Assembly (NCBI GenBank): GCA_965267355.1
Contig: OZ253956.1
Span: 1,922,001 to 1,986,000, forward strand
Reading direction: 5' to 3'
DNA: 64,000 nucleotides
Source of the DNA: GCA-002793235 sp965267355
Lineage (GTDB): Bacteria > Bacteroidota > Bacteroidia > Flavobacteriales_E > Vicingaceae
Positions within the stretch are counted from its first letter, which is position 1. Every line of letters starts with the position of its first letter. A program made the position numbers and the translations under genes. The notes under the pieces were generated by a model. That model worked only from the letters and a program-made list of their open reading frames with translations, was not told where the DNA came from and searched no databases. Positions 55,445 to 64,000 of the stretch are shown one piece after another.

Positions 55445-56473
55445 ATGAAAAAGTTTAGGTATATAGTTTTATTGTTTGTTGTTTCAAGTGTTAATTTATT
55501 TGGACAACAGGATGTTCATTTTTCTCAATTTTTTGCATCTCCACTTACTTTAAACCCAGCTAATGCTGGGATGTTTACGGGTGATTTAAGAGCAATTATG
55601 AATTATCGTAGTCAGTGGGGTTCTGTAACAGAGCCTTATGTTACTATGGCTGCTTCAGTTGATTTACCTGTTTTGAAAAAGCTACCGGGAGGTATGTTTG
55701 GTTTAGGAATTAATTTCTTTAGAGATCAGGCAGGAGATTCTAAAATGACAACAACTAATTATGCTTTATCACTGGCTTATCATCTAGATATTAGTGGAGG
55801 AAGTAATAATCAGTTTTTATCAATGGGATTTCAGGCAGGTTCGATACAGAGAAGTTTAAGTTTAGCTAGTTTAACATGGAATGATCAGTGGAACGGTGCT
55901 GATTTTGATAGAGATATTTCTACAGTTGATCAAATGGGAGCCAATGTAGTTAATGCATTTGATATGGCTGCAGGGATGAATTGGTTTTATGCTCCTGATA
56001 ATGATAAAACTCTATTTGCGGGGTTATCATTATTTCATGTTCATTCTCCAAATATAGGTTTTAGCCAGAATGATCCATTGTTGAAAAAATACACTTTACA
56101 TGGTGGGGGAGATATTAATTTCACAGGAGGAAATACCGGTTTATTACCAAATTTTGTATTTGTAAAACAAGGAGCGAATCAGTATATGGATATTGGTGCG
56201 GAAGTGAAAATATTCTTACAAGAGAATAGCAAGTTTACCAATTATAAAAACCAAATGTATATGTCTATAGGACCGTACATTAGATGGGGAGATGCAATGT
56301 ATTTAGTTTCAAGGTTTAATTGGAATGGATTGATGGTATCAGCTAGTTATGATTTTAACTTATCTGATTTATCTGTTGCATCAGGTGGTAATGGAGGATT
56401 TGAAGTAATGTTGGGTTACAAAATGGATATGGGATTAAATGCGACAAGAGGTCATAGGGTTAAATTTAATTAA
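55445..56473 (+). CDS. PorP/SprF-family T9SS outer-membrane protein
   Basis: 342 residues with a signal peptide ending at 'NLFGQQ' and the family opening 'DVHFSQFFASPLTLNPANAG' then 'NYRSQWGSV'. Amphipathic strands predict an outer-membrane barrel. SprF of Flavobacterium johnsoniae is needed for secretion or attachment of its neighbour SprB, which has the same type B C-terminus as the upstream metalloprotease, so this protein is probably its dedicated partner. The 4-base overlap at its 3' end is with a convergent gene. A second family member is encoded at 61835. Confidence 0.93.
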   Translation: MKKFRYIVLLFVVSSVNLFGQQDVHFSQFFASPLTLNPANAGMFTGDLRAIMNYRSQWGSVTEPYVTMAASVDLPVLKKLPGGMFGLGINFFRDQAGDSKMTTTNYALSLAYHLDISGGSNNQFLSMGFQAGSIQRSLSLASLTWNDQWNGADFDRDISTVDQMGANVVNAFDMAAGMNWFYAPDNDKTLFAGLSLFHVHSPNIGFSQNDPLLKKYTLHGGGDINFTGGNTGLLPNFVFVKQGANQYMDIGAEVKIFLQENSKFTNYKNQMYMSIGPYIRWGDAMYLVSRFNWNGLMVSASYDFNLSDLSVASGGNGGFEVMLGYKMDMGLNATRGHRVKFN

Positions 56474-57999
56474 CTCATTCTTTTTTCTTTAATAATCTCA
56501 GGTATCTTTTTATCTGAAAGATGACTTTCTATCCATGCGAAAAAATCAAAAAATTGCAGAGCAGTAATTTGAGATTTATCCTTAGCGATATTTTTTAATT
56601 GATTATTTAAACTTTTAAATTTTTCTTTTGTAACCTTTTTTGATAAAGGTGCTTCTATTGCGACATCTTTAATAAAGTTTAATACACAATTGTCAAAATC
56701 ATTAATTGATCTGATTTTTTGTAGGTTTTTTTGAGATTCTTTAAAAAGGTAATCAATAGTATCAAAATTTTGGGCTTCAAAATGAACAACCAAATTAATG
56801 ATGTGACTGTAGTAGTATATGTTTGAAGCTACATCGTTTTTCTTTATGCTATAGTCATTTAAGTATTCATTAAACCAGTAAATAGACTTTCTATAATTTT
56901 TGTTTAATAAATAAATGATTGCAATATTGAAGTAGAATAGTAGTTTATTAATGTCATTAATCTCTGAGTTGTATAATTTGAGTTTTTCTTCAATACCGGG
57001 AATTATACTCAATCCTTTTTCTGCTTCTCCAATTTCACAATAAATACCTAATTCATAGTTTTGAGTAATGGTAAATAATAAAGGTTTGTATGTTTCTATG
57101 GTATTAAATTGTTGGTATATCTTATCTAAAGTATTGTTATAGTCGTCAAATTGATGGTTTAATACCTGGATTAATAGTAGATTGTTAAGAGCCAGAAAAT
57201 ATTCGCTTGAAAGAAGTATGTTTTTCCTGTTGGATGTTTCAATTAAATGAACAAGGTTATTGTATTGGATTAAACATTTAGGAAGGTTTCCAGTACTTAA
57301 ACAGAACATTCCCATAAAATTTAGAATGTATAATTTTTTGTCAAAAGGGTAATCTTCTTTTATGTTAAAATAATCGTTTTGAATAAGTAGTTCATACTTG
57401 GATAATTCTTTGTTTAATATAGAAAGAGCTTTATTTTTAGAAAGCAAGAGTAAATTGAAGGTATGAAATTTGAAATCAACTATGCTCAAATATTCATCAA
57501 TAATTTCTTTTTCCTGATTCAAAATGTTGGTTAAGTTTTCTTGTGTGCGATGAAGGTATTTTCCTTCTTCTTTCTCGATAAAGGATTCCCATTTTAAAAT
57601 ACTAAGTAATGCCAGGTGATTTTCTTGTGTTTCAGCTAATTTTTTAGCTTTTAAAATCAGTTTTTTACAATTTTTAAAGAGCCTTTTGTTATATAAAATC
57701 TCTATCTCTATAATAAGATTGTTTAATTCGATAGATTGAGTTGTGTTAGCATGAAAACCTCTTAAATGTTTTAATATTAAACCTTGCAATCTTGTTTCTG
57801 CTACAGCTAGGTTTTGTTTTGTTTTTAAACCTAATTCTTTTATTAAATTTTCTTTTTCTATGGCCTTGTTTTTTTCCAGTATATCAAACAGTTTAATCAG
57901 GGTTTTATTAGTCTTATTGATAGATGCATTTAATTTAAAGTACCTTTTTTCGGATTTTGTTAAGGAATTAATTAGACTATGTAAATAAGGAGTTGGCAT
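56470..57999 (-). CDS. helical-repeat (TPR-like) protein, function unknown
   Basis: 509 residues, no signal peptide, rich in Leu, Lys, Asn and Ile and almost wholly helical. The N-terminus ('LINSLTKSEKRYFKLNA', 'IKLFDILEKNKAIEKENLI') resembles a conserved Bacteroidota family opening with a small winged-helix-like region, followed by TPR-like pairs (about 100-440) such as 'YFNIAIIYLLNKNYRKSIYW'. It is cytoplasmic by prediction. It lies opposite in strand between two cargo-PorP gene pairs, and its end overlaps the upstream PorP gene by 4 bases. A scaffold or regulator role is inference from fold type only. Confidence 0.75.
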   Translation of the reverse strand: MPTPYLHSLINSLTKSEKRYFKLNASINKTNKTLIKLFDILEKNKAIEKENLIKELGLKTKQNLAVAETRLQGLILKHLRGFHANTTQSIELNNLIIEIEILYNKRLFKNCKKLILKAKKLAETQENHLALLSILKWESFIEKEEGKYLHRTQENLTNILNQEKEIIDEYLSIVDFKFHTFNLLLLSKNKALSILNKELSKYELLIQNDYFNIKEDYPFDKKLYILNFMGMFCLSTGNLPKCLIQYNNLVHLIETSNRKNILLSSEYFLALNNLLLIQVLNHQFDDYNNTLDKIYQQFNTIETYKPLLFTITQNYELGIYCEIGEAEKGLSIIPGIEEKLKLYNSEINDINKLLFYFNIAIIYLLNKNYRKSIYWFNEYLNDYSIKKNDVASNIYYYSHIINLVVHFEAQNFDTIDYLFKESQKNLQKIRSINDFDNCVLNFIKDVAIEAPLSKKVTKEKFKSLNNQLKNIAKDKSQITALQFFDFFAWIESHLSDKKIPEIIKEKRMS

Positions 58000-58134
58000 T
58001 TTAGAAATGAAATTAATTTTAATTTAAAGACTATTATTATAATAGTTTAAGTGTTAAAATAAAAAAATAGAAATGAAAAAAACAAATAAATGTTGTTGGT
58101 TATCTAATTAATAACAAATATTTTTATTAAAAAA

Positions 58135-58142
58135 TTAGCCTT
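58135..58142 (+). promoter_or_regulatory. TTAGCCTT motif abutting a start codon
   Basis: TTAGCCTT lies directly against the ATG at 58143. The same eight bases abut the recG GTG at 44147. TAGCCTT plus the next base resembles a degenerate TAnnTTTG -7 box, but its location at the start codon would put transcription initiation inside the gene. Meaning unknown. Confidence 0.25.
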
Positions 58143-61100
58143 ATGAAACGTTTATTGTTATCACTCTTAGTTATTTTTTGTTTTACATCTTTAAATGCAC
58201 AAGTTTTCTGGACTGAAGATTTTGGTACAGGTTGTAATCAAAATCAGAATGCCAATGGTGTTGTTACAGGGAATGGTACATGGACTGTTGTAAACACTGG
58301 TGTTAATGTTGCTTTGGCTAATGAATTTTTTATTAGCGCGACAGAAGCGGGCATGGGAGCCAATAATTGTGGAGATGGCTGTTTAGGTAACGCAGCTTTG
58401 ACTAGTCGAACTTTACATGTCGGTAGTGTACCAGGATCTCCTGCTGCTGGTATTTTTTGCCCAACAGGTGATTGTGGTGCTGCTTATGATGCTACTGTAG
58501 AATCGAATAAACGAGCAGAATCACCTATAATTAATTGTTCGGGGCAAACTACTATTACATTAGATTTTGAATATATCCATTTTGGAGAAGCAGGATTAGA
58601 TCAAGCATCTGTTTGGTATTATGATGGAGCAACTTGGACTGTTATTCAAAACCCTTTGCCTCAAACAGCATGTTGTGGAGGACCTTGTGATGGATTATTA
58701 CCCGTTCAGGGAAGGTGGACTGCTTTTAGTATACCGTTACCAGCTTCTGCTAATAATAATACTAATGTTCAAATAGGATTTCAGTGGTCTAATGATAATA
58801 ATAGTTCTGGAGCAGATCCTTCTTTTGCTGTAGATAATATTACGCTGTCTGTTCCAGTAACAGGTAGTGTTGCAGCTAGTTTTAGCTCAACAGATAGTAC
58901 AATTTGTGAAAATGACTGTATAGATTTTAATGATTTAAGTACAGGTGCTCCTAATCAGTGGAACTGGTATTTTCCAGGTTCTTCAACGGCTACTTCAAAT
59001 GCTCAGAACCCTACTAATATTTGTTACCCAATGGCAGGAACTTATGATGTTTCTTTATTTGTCTCTGATGGAACAAATACAGATTCACTCTATATGGCAA
59101 ACTTTATAACAGTTGGAGCATTACCCAACACAGGATCCAATGGAACAGCAGTATTATGTACTGGAGCATCTGCTGTGGATTTATTAGACAGTTTAGGAGG
59201 CAGCCCAGATGCAGGAGGAACATGGAGTGGACCATCAGCCTTAGCTAATGGTGATCAAGGAACCTTTGATCCAAGTAGTAACGCAGCAGGTACCTATACC
59301 TATACCGTAACCAATAGTTGTGGAACATCAAACAATGACGTAGTAGTAACCATTACACCAGCCCCAGTAGCAGGAACCTTTGGTAGCACTACCCTATGTC
59401 CAACCGACCCAGCCACAGACTTATTTAACCAGTTAGGAGGTTCACCAGGTACAGGTGGAACATGGAGTGGACCATCAGCCTTAGCTAATGGTGATCAAGG
59501 AACATTTGACCCTGCAACCAATTCAGCAGGAACTTATCTTTATACGGTAACCAACTCATGTGGAACAGATACTGCTTCCGTTACCGTTACCATTTCACCT
59601 AACCCAATACCAGGAACCAATGGAACCGCTTCACTATGTTCCAATGCCAGTTCAATCAACCTACTAGATAGCTTAGGAGGTACACCAAGTAGTGGAGGAA
59701 CATGGAGTGGACCATCAGGATTAACAGGAGGAGATTTAGGAACATTTGATCCAGCAACTAACACAGCAGGAACTTACACTTACACTGTAAATGACTGTAG
59801 TGGTAGTCCACAAACAGCAGACGTAATGGTAACCATTACACCAGCCCCAGTAGCAGGAACCTTTGGTAGCACTACCCTATGTCCAACCGACCCAGCAACA
59901 GACTTATTTAACCAGTTAGGAGGTTCACCAGGTACAGGTGGAACATGGAGTGGACCATCAGCCTTAGCTAATGGTGATCAAGGAACATTTGACCCTGCAA
60001 CCAATGCAGCAGGAACTTATCTTTATACGGTAACCAACTCATGTGGAACAGATACTGCTTCAGTTACCGTTACCATTACACCTAACCCAATACCAGGAAC
60101 CAATGGTACAGCAAGCTTATGCTCCAATGCAAGTTCAATCAACCTACTAGATAGCTTAGGAGGTACACCAAGTAGTGGAGGAACATGGAGTGGACCATCA
60201 GGATTAACAGGAGGTGATTTAGGAACATTTGATCCAGCAACTAACACAGCAGGAACTTACACTTACACTGTGAATGACTGTAGTGGTAGTCCACAAACAG
60301 CAGACGTAGTGGTAACCATTACACCAGCCCCAGTAGCAGGAACCTTTGGTAGCACTACCCTATGTCCAACCGACCCAGCAACAGACTTATTTAACCAGTT
60401 AGGAGGTTCACCAGGTACAGGTGGAACATGGAGTGGACCATCAGCCTTAGCTAATGGTGATCAAGGAACATTTGACCCTGCAACCAATGCAGCAGGAACT
60501 TATCTTTATACGGTAACCAACTCATGTGGAACAGATACTGCTTCAGTTACCGTTACCATTACACCTAACCCAATACCAGGAACCAATGGTACAGCAAGCT
60601 TATGCTCCAATGCAAGTTCAATCAACCTACTAGATAGCTTAGGAGGTACACCAAGTAGTGGAGGAACATGGAGTGGACCATCAGGATTAACAGGAGGTGA
60701 TTTAGGAACATTTGATCCAGCAACTAACACAGCAGGAACTTACACTTACACTGTAAATGACTGTAGTGGTAGTCCACAAACAGCAGACGTAGTGGTAACC
60801 ATTACACCAGCTCCAAATGCCGGAACAAATGGAAACATCACTTTATGTAATACAGATCCTTCAACAGACTTATTTAACCAGTTAGGAGGTTCACCAGACA
60901 ATGGTGGAACATGGTCTCCTGCACTTACTTCAGGAACAGGAGTATTTGACCCTGCTGTTGATGCTGGTGGAACCTATACCTATACAGTAACCAACTCTTG
61001 TGGTTCTATTAGTGCAGATGTAACAGTAACCGTTACTCCTTGTACAACACCAACCGCAAATTATACTGTAAGTGATAGTATCGTTTGTGCAGGAGAGTGC

Positions 61101-61808
61101 ATCACATTCACCGATGCAAGCTCAGGAGCTACATCATGGCAATGGACATTTACTGGAGGTAGCCCTTCTAGTGCAACAGGAGCAGGGCCACATAATGTAT
61201 GTTATGGAACAGATGGTACTTACAATGTTGAATTAATTGTAACCAACTCAAATGGTTCAGATACAGCAACCTCTACAGTAGTAGTTAATGCTACACCTGT
61301 AATAGATGCAGGATTTGATGTTACCATCAATTTAGGAGATAGTACAGAATTAAACGCTATTGGTACTAACGGAACCTATAGCTGGACTCCACCAACATGG
61401 TTAGATTGCGGTGTTCCTTGTATTGGATCAACCCAAACATCTACCCCTGAAGAAACCATTACTTACACCGTTATTGTAACAGACTCTAATGGATGTACAG
61501 CCAGTGATGACGTAACCGTAATTGTTGATTTTGATTATGTAATCTGGGTACCTAACATCTTCTCTCCTAATGGAGATGGAGCTAATGATGAAGTGTTTGT
61601 GAGAGGAGCAGGAGTAGCATCATTACAGTTCTTTATTTATGATCGTTGGGGAGAAAAAGTATTTGAAACAACAGATATGGATACAGGATGGGATGGAACA
61701 TTTAGAGGCAAGAAAATGAACAATGCAGTATTTGTTTATTACCTGGAAGCAACCTTCTTAGACGGTACAGAAGTAACTAAAAAAGGTGACATTACACTTG
61801 TCCGATAA
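58143..61808 (+). CDS. giant repeat-containing gliding-type T9SS cargo protein
   Basis: 1221 residues. A signal peptide ending at 'SLNAQ' is followed by a Cys-rich jelly-roll-like domain (about 20-238, 'FWTEDFGTGCNQNQN', 'IDFNDLS' nearby) and a PKD-like domain ('WNWYFPGSS'). Then come about nine ~80-residue modules of the 'TLCPTDPATDLFNQLGG.GGTWSGPS' type, grouped in near-identical 161-residue double units (about 404-886), and a final PKD ('WQWTFTGGS'). The C-terminus (about 1137-1221, 'IFSPNGDGANDEVFVRG', 'YDRWGEKVFETTDMDTGWDG') is a type B T9SS domain closely matching that of the 48752 gene. No enzyme motif is visible, so a structural or adhesive fibre is likely. A PorP/SprF gene follows at 26 bases. 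Confidence 0.9.
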   Translation: MKRLLLSLLVIFCFTSLNAQVFWTEDFGTGCNQNQNANGVVTGNGTWTVVNTGVNVALANEFFISATEAGMGANNCGDGCLGNAALTSRTLHVGSVPGSPAAGIFCPTGDCGAAYDATVESNKRAESPIINCSGQTTITLDFEYIHFGEAGLDQASVWYYDGATWTVIQNPLPQTACCGGPCDGLLPVQGRWTAFSIPLPASANNNTNVQIGFQWSNDNNSSGADPSFAVDNITLSVPVTGSVAASFSSTDSTICENDCIDFNDLSTGAPNQWNWYFPGSSTATSNAQNPTNICYPMAGTYDVSLFVSDGTNTDSLYMANFITVGALPNTGSNGTAVLCTGASAVDLLDSLGGSPDAGGTWSGPSALANGDQGTFDPSSNAAGTYTYTVTNSCGTSNNDVVVTITPAPVAGTFGSTTLCPTDPATDLFNQLGGSPGTGGTWSGPSALANGDQGTFDPATNSAGTYLYTVTNSCGTDTASVTVTISPNPIPGTNGTASLCSNASSINLLDSLGGTPSSGGTWSGPSGLTGGDLGTFDPATNTAGTYTYTVNDCSGSPQTADVMVTITPAPVAGTFGSTTLCPTDPATDLFNQLGGSPGTGGTWSGPSALANGDQGTFDPATNAAGTYLYTVTNSCGTDTASVTVTITPNPIPGTNGTASLCSNASSINLLDSLGGTPSSGGTWSGPSGLTGGDLGTFDPATNTAGTYTYTVNDCSGSPQTADVVVTITPAPVAGTFGSTTLCPTDPATDLFNQLGGSPGTGGTWSGPSALANGDQGTFDPATNAAGTYLYTVTNSCGTDTASVTVTITPNPIPGTNGTASLCSNASSINLLDSLGGTPSSGGTWSGPSGLTGGDLGTFDPATNTAGTYTYTVNDCSGSPQTADVVVTITPAPNAGTNGNITLCNTDPSTDLFNQLGGSPDNGGTWSPALTSGTGVFDPAVDAGGTYTYTVTNSCGSISADVTVTVTPCTTPTANYTVSDSIVCAGECITFTDASSGATSWQWTFTGGSPSSATGAGPHNVCYGTDGTYNVELIVTNSNGSDTATSTVVVNATPVIDAGFDVTINLGDSTELNAIGTNGTYSWTPPTWLDCGVPCIGSTQTSTPEETITYTVIVTDSNGCTASDDVTVIVDFDYVIWVPNIFSPNGDGANDEVFVRGAGVASLQFFIYDRWGEKVFETTDMDTGWDGTFRGKKMNNAVFVYYLEATFLDGTEVTKKGDITLVR
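59351..60799 (+). repeat. 483-bp in-frame tandem repeat, three units
   Basis: Three units at 59351-59833, 59834-60316 and 60317-60799 have an exact 483-base period (161 residues). Units 2 and 3 look almost identical in DNA and unit 1 differs at a few sites. Each unit contains two related modules, so the array arose by doubling and then amplification. A diverged fourth unit starts at 60800. The units are rich in C-ending ACC and GCC codons, unlike most of the window. Confidence 0.9.
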
Positions 61809-61834
61809 TTAACTACTAAAACTAAACAAACGTT

Positions 61835-62878
61835 ATGAAAAAAATATTTGCAATACTAGGGATTATCGGAGCATCAAGCGTAATGGCTCAGGATATCCAT
61901 TTTACCATGTGGGATGCAATGCCTATTACTACTAACCCTGCTACAACAGGTGTTTTTCCGGGAGACCACAGGGTAGCCATTAACTATCGTAACCAGTGGG
62001 GAAGCATTGGCAATCCTTATACCACCTACTCTTTTATGGGAGACATGGCTATTTTAAAAAACAAATGGCAAAATGGTTTTATGGGATTAGGATTGAATGT
62101 GTATAGAGATGTAGCTGGAGTAACTGATTTTGGTACTACTAAAGTATCTCTGGGAGTATCAAACATTGTATTTCTGGATGATAAAAACTCTGCTTCAGTT
62201 GGATTAATGGGATCCTGGGGGCAAAACAGCATGAGTCAAAATGGATTAGAATGGGATCAACAATTTAACGGACAGTTTTTTGATCCTACTGCAGCAACAG
62301 GTGAAACCAATATTTTTCAGGGTGGAAATTACCTGGATTTTTCTGCAGGCGCATTATGGACTTATGGTACGGGAGCTAAAACTCTTAGTTCTCATGACCA
62401 ATTTCATATGTCGGCTGGTTTAGCATTTTATCACATCACCAGACCAAGTACAGAGGCTTTGGTTGATGTTGATAAATTGTACTCAAAATGGGCATTCCAT
62501 ACCAATGCTTTTATAGGGCTATCAAACACTAAAATGGCGTTGAAACCAAAGTTTATCAGTTATATCCAAGGACCTACACGCCAGTTTACTGGAGGGCTTT
62601 TAGTACGATACATGCTAAGAGAAGAATCTAAATATACAGGCATGTTCACTGAAATGGCAATATCTGTGGGTGGTTATTATCGTTTTGGTGATGCTTTTGC
62701 TCCAAGTGCTGAGTTCGAAATTGGTAAGCTGGCCATTGGGGTAGCTTATGATATGAATGTTTCTGGACTTAGTGCTGCTACTGGTGGTAATGGTGGCCCT
62801 GAAATCTTTATCAAATTCATTAGCCCGAATCCTTTCCAATACGGTAGAGGTACCAAATCTAATGCAAGATTTAATTAA
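61835..62878 (+). CDS. PorP/SprF-family T9SS outer-membrane protein
   Basis: 347 residues with a signal peptide ending at 'SSVMAQ' and the family opening 'DIHFTMWDAMPITTNPATTG' then 'NYRNQWGSIGNPYTTY'. It is clearly homologous to the protein at 55445 ('LSAATGGNGGPEIF' against 'LSVASGGNGGFEVM'). It follows the 58143 cargo gene by 26 bases, mirroring the first cargo-PorP pair, and is probably the partner for that cargo. Its last 4 bases overlap a convergent gene. Confidence 0.93.
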   Translation: MKKIFAILGIIGASSVMAQDIHFTMWDAMPITTNPATTGVFPGDHRVAINYRNQWGSIGNPYTTYSFMGDMAILKNKWQNGFMGLGLNVYRDVAGVTDFGTTKVSLGVSNIVFLDDKNSASVGLMGSWGQNSMSQNGLEWDQQFNGQFFDPTAATGETNIFQGGNYLDFSAGALWTYGTGAKTLSSHDQFHMSAGLAFYHITRPSTEALVDVDKLYSKWAFHTNAFIGLSNTKMALKPKFISYIQGPTRQFTGGLLVRYMLREESKYTGMFTEMAISVGGYYRFGDAFAPSAEFEIGKLAIGVAYDMNVSGLSAATGGNGGPEIFIKFISPNPFQYGRGTKSNARFN

Positions 62879-64000
62879 TTTTCGTAAGCTCCAAGATCAG
62901 GGGTAGAAGCATTTCTTCCATTTCCTTCTTTATCGAAAGGAACATTAATGTTTTTTCCTGCATTGTTAGCAGAAGAACTACTGCTTAAATGGTAATCGTG
63001 ATTGGTAACATCGAGAAATACATTGCTTGGGTTGGATATTACGTTAATATAATTACCGCCAGCAGTGCTGTTGGTCGTTTTTACAATACAATGATCAAAT
63101 AAAAAGTTAATGTTGCCAGGAGCTAAAATATCATGGTCAAATTCAATATCAATACTACCATCAATAATACAATTTCTGAAATTAGCTGAATCTATATCTC
63201 TTATTTGTGTAGCACCATTAATATCAGTATAATAGTTTTGTAGGTAAAGTGCAGGAGTCTCTCTAGTACCTGAATTCCAGTAGTTAGCTATGGTAGTATG
63301 GTTAAAATGATATACTCCTCCACCAGTTGCAAGAACATTATATTGACCTGAGTTGGTAATAACAGAATTAGTATCGACAACACGGTAATTTCGTAAATAA
63401 AGTCCTACACCAGAATTATTGTGTATTTCACAATTATTTAAACGCAAACTATTTGTGCTAGTAGGAGCAGAAGGATTAAAAGGTAAAGTTTCTGCTTGAA
63501 TGCCGATAAAAGCATTTTTAATGATGGCATAATTAAATACATTATCAGAAGCTCCTTCGTTAATCCATATTCTATCCCATTGCCCAGGAACATCTTGCCA
63601 GGTGTACTCTAAACGAGTACCTTGAAAAGTAACAGGGTCGGATTGGGTACCGTTTACTATAATATTACCATTTTCATATACCCAGATACCAGAACTGTTG
63701 TGCAAATGGACTCTCACGCCTTGTTCGATAGTTAACTTATCATTGCCATCTAAAGTTAAATAACCACCATAAATAACATAAGGTTTATCGTTAGTCCATG
63801 TAGAATCTAAAGCTCCAGCAGATGTATCTCTATCTAAATATACAATTGGTATGCCTCCAGCAGTTTTATTCGCTACATAATAGTGGGCATTTTGACCCCA
63901 TGCAGCCATCCTAACTGTTTGGTGATTTCCATTACTGATAAAGTGTATTTTATCTTCAACAACAAAAGGAGACAAAGTATTATTCGGATCTATTGTAACT
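62875..64000 (-). CDS. right-handed beta-helix protein, 5' end outside window
   Basis: At least 375 residues; the reading frame runs open to the window edge, so the N-terminus and any signal peptide are missing. The TTG at 63975 is only an internal codon. Sequence shows parallel beta-helix (pectate-lyase-like) character: 'VRVHLHNSSGIWVYENGNII', 'LNNCEIHNNSGVGLYLRN', and the family ending 'NASTPDLGAYEN' common in secreted Bacteroidota beta-helix proteins. No T9SS sorting domain is present, since the protein ends at 'GAYEN'. It may be a lipoprotein, given similar proteins elsewhere, but this cannot be seen here. It overlaps the convergent PorP gene by 4 bases. Confidence 0.82.
   Translation of the reverse strand, partial: VTIDPNNTLSPFVVEDKIHFISNGNHQTVRMAAWGQNAHYYVANKTAGGIPIVYLDRDTSAGALDSTWTNDKPYVIYGGYLTLDGNDKLTIEQGVRVHLHNSSGIWVYENGNIIVNGTQSDPVTFQGTRLEYTWQDVPGQWDRIWINEGASDNVFNYAIIKNAFIGIQAETLPFNPSAPTSTNSLRLNNCEIHNNSGVGLYLRNYRVVDTNSVITNSGQYNVLATGGGVYHFNHTTIANYWNSGTRETPALYLQNYYTDINGATQIRDIDSANFRNCIIDGSIDIEFDHDILAPGNINFLFDHCIVKTTNSTAGGNYINVISNPSNVFLDVTNHDYHLSSSSSANNAGKNINVPFDKEGNGRNASTPDLGAYEN

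Noticed and set aside
53035..60730. Repeated short antisense frames (63 residues at 53035 and 53542; 74 residues at 59540, 60023 and 60506)
   Set aside because: Their periodicity follows the 507-bp and 483-bp repeats of the sense genes; no start signals or independent coding evidence.
52844..60799. Tandem repeats as a CRISPR array
   Set aside because: Units are long, in frame, encode PKD-like protein modules and have no spacers.

Overview
The window is a chromosomal segment of a Bacteroidota bacterium, most likely from the Flavobacteriales. The evidence is AT-rich DNA, many secreted proteins ending in type IX secretion system (T9SS) C-terminal domains (YPNP-type and gliding-type 'FSPNGDG'), two PorP/SprF-family proteins, a PorE-like lipoprotein, and TAnnTTTG-type -7 promoter elements. 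Shine-Dalgarno sites are rare. I found no tRNA, rRNA, CRISPR array, phage or transposase gene. Coding density is high and no gap between genes reaches 300 bases.

Layout. 0-7.8 kb: a T9SS-secreted subtilase, a small lipoprotein, and queE followed by a PorE-like TPR/propeller/OmpA lipoprotein and a DUF2279 protein. 7.8-19.4 kb: one long, tightly packed operon for surface polysaccharide (AsnB-type amidotransferase, GT4 glycosyltransferase, Wza-like export lipoprotein, Wzc-like tyrosine kinase, RfbC, WecA/MraY-type sugar-phosphate transferase) that runs on into uvrA and a LOG-family gene. 19.5-24.4 kb: three envelope genes, namely two paralogous beta-barrel/calcium-repeat proteins around a duplicated beta-domain protein, with SPOR-like tails on two of the three. 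24.9-34.1 kb (minus strand): two giant surface proteins whose C-terminal ~600 residues are almost identical, including a block of about 1.5 kb with no difference seen by eye. 34.2-38.0 kb (minus): PASTA protein, T9SS cargo and RluD-type pseudouridine synthase. 38.0-40.8 kb (minus): an overlapping four-gene unit of lipoprotein, VTC-domain protein, DUF4956 membrane protein and DUF2490 outer-membrane protein. 40.9-48.6 kb: housekeeping genes (cdd, pdhA, pdhC, recG, ferredoxin, LuxC-type acyl-CoA reductase) and one unknown secreted protein. 48.7-62.9 kb: two giant gliding-type T9SS cargo genes, each followed by its own PorP/SprF gene, with an unknown helical-repeat gene between the pairs. The window ends inside a parallel beta-helix protein gene.

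The dominant theme is the cell envelope: capsule/EPS synthesis, T9SS cargo, T9SS membrane partners and OM-peptidoglycan linkers. Several cargo genes contain long, nearly identical internal or intergenic repeats, which suggests ongoing recombination in surface proteins. The most promising less-described units are the VTC-DUF4956-DUF2490-lipoprotein operon, the barrel/SPOR trio, the repeat-homogenised paralogue pair, and the cargo-PorP pairs.
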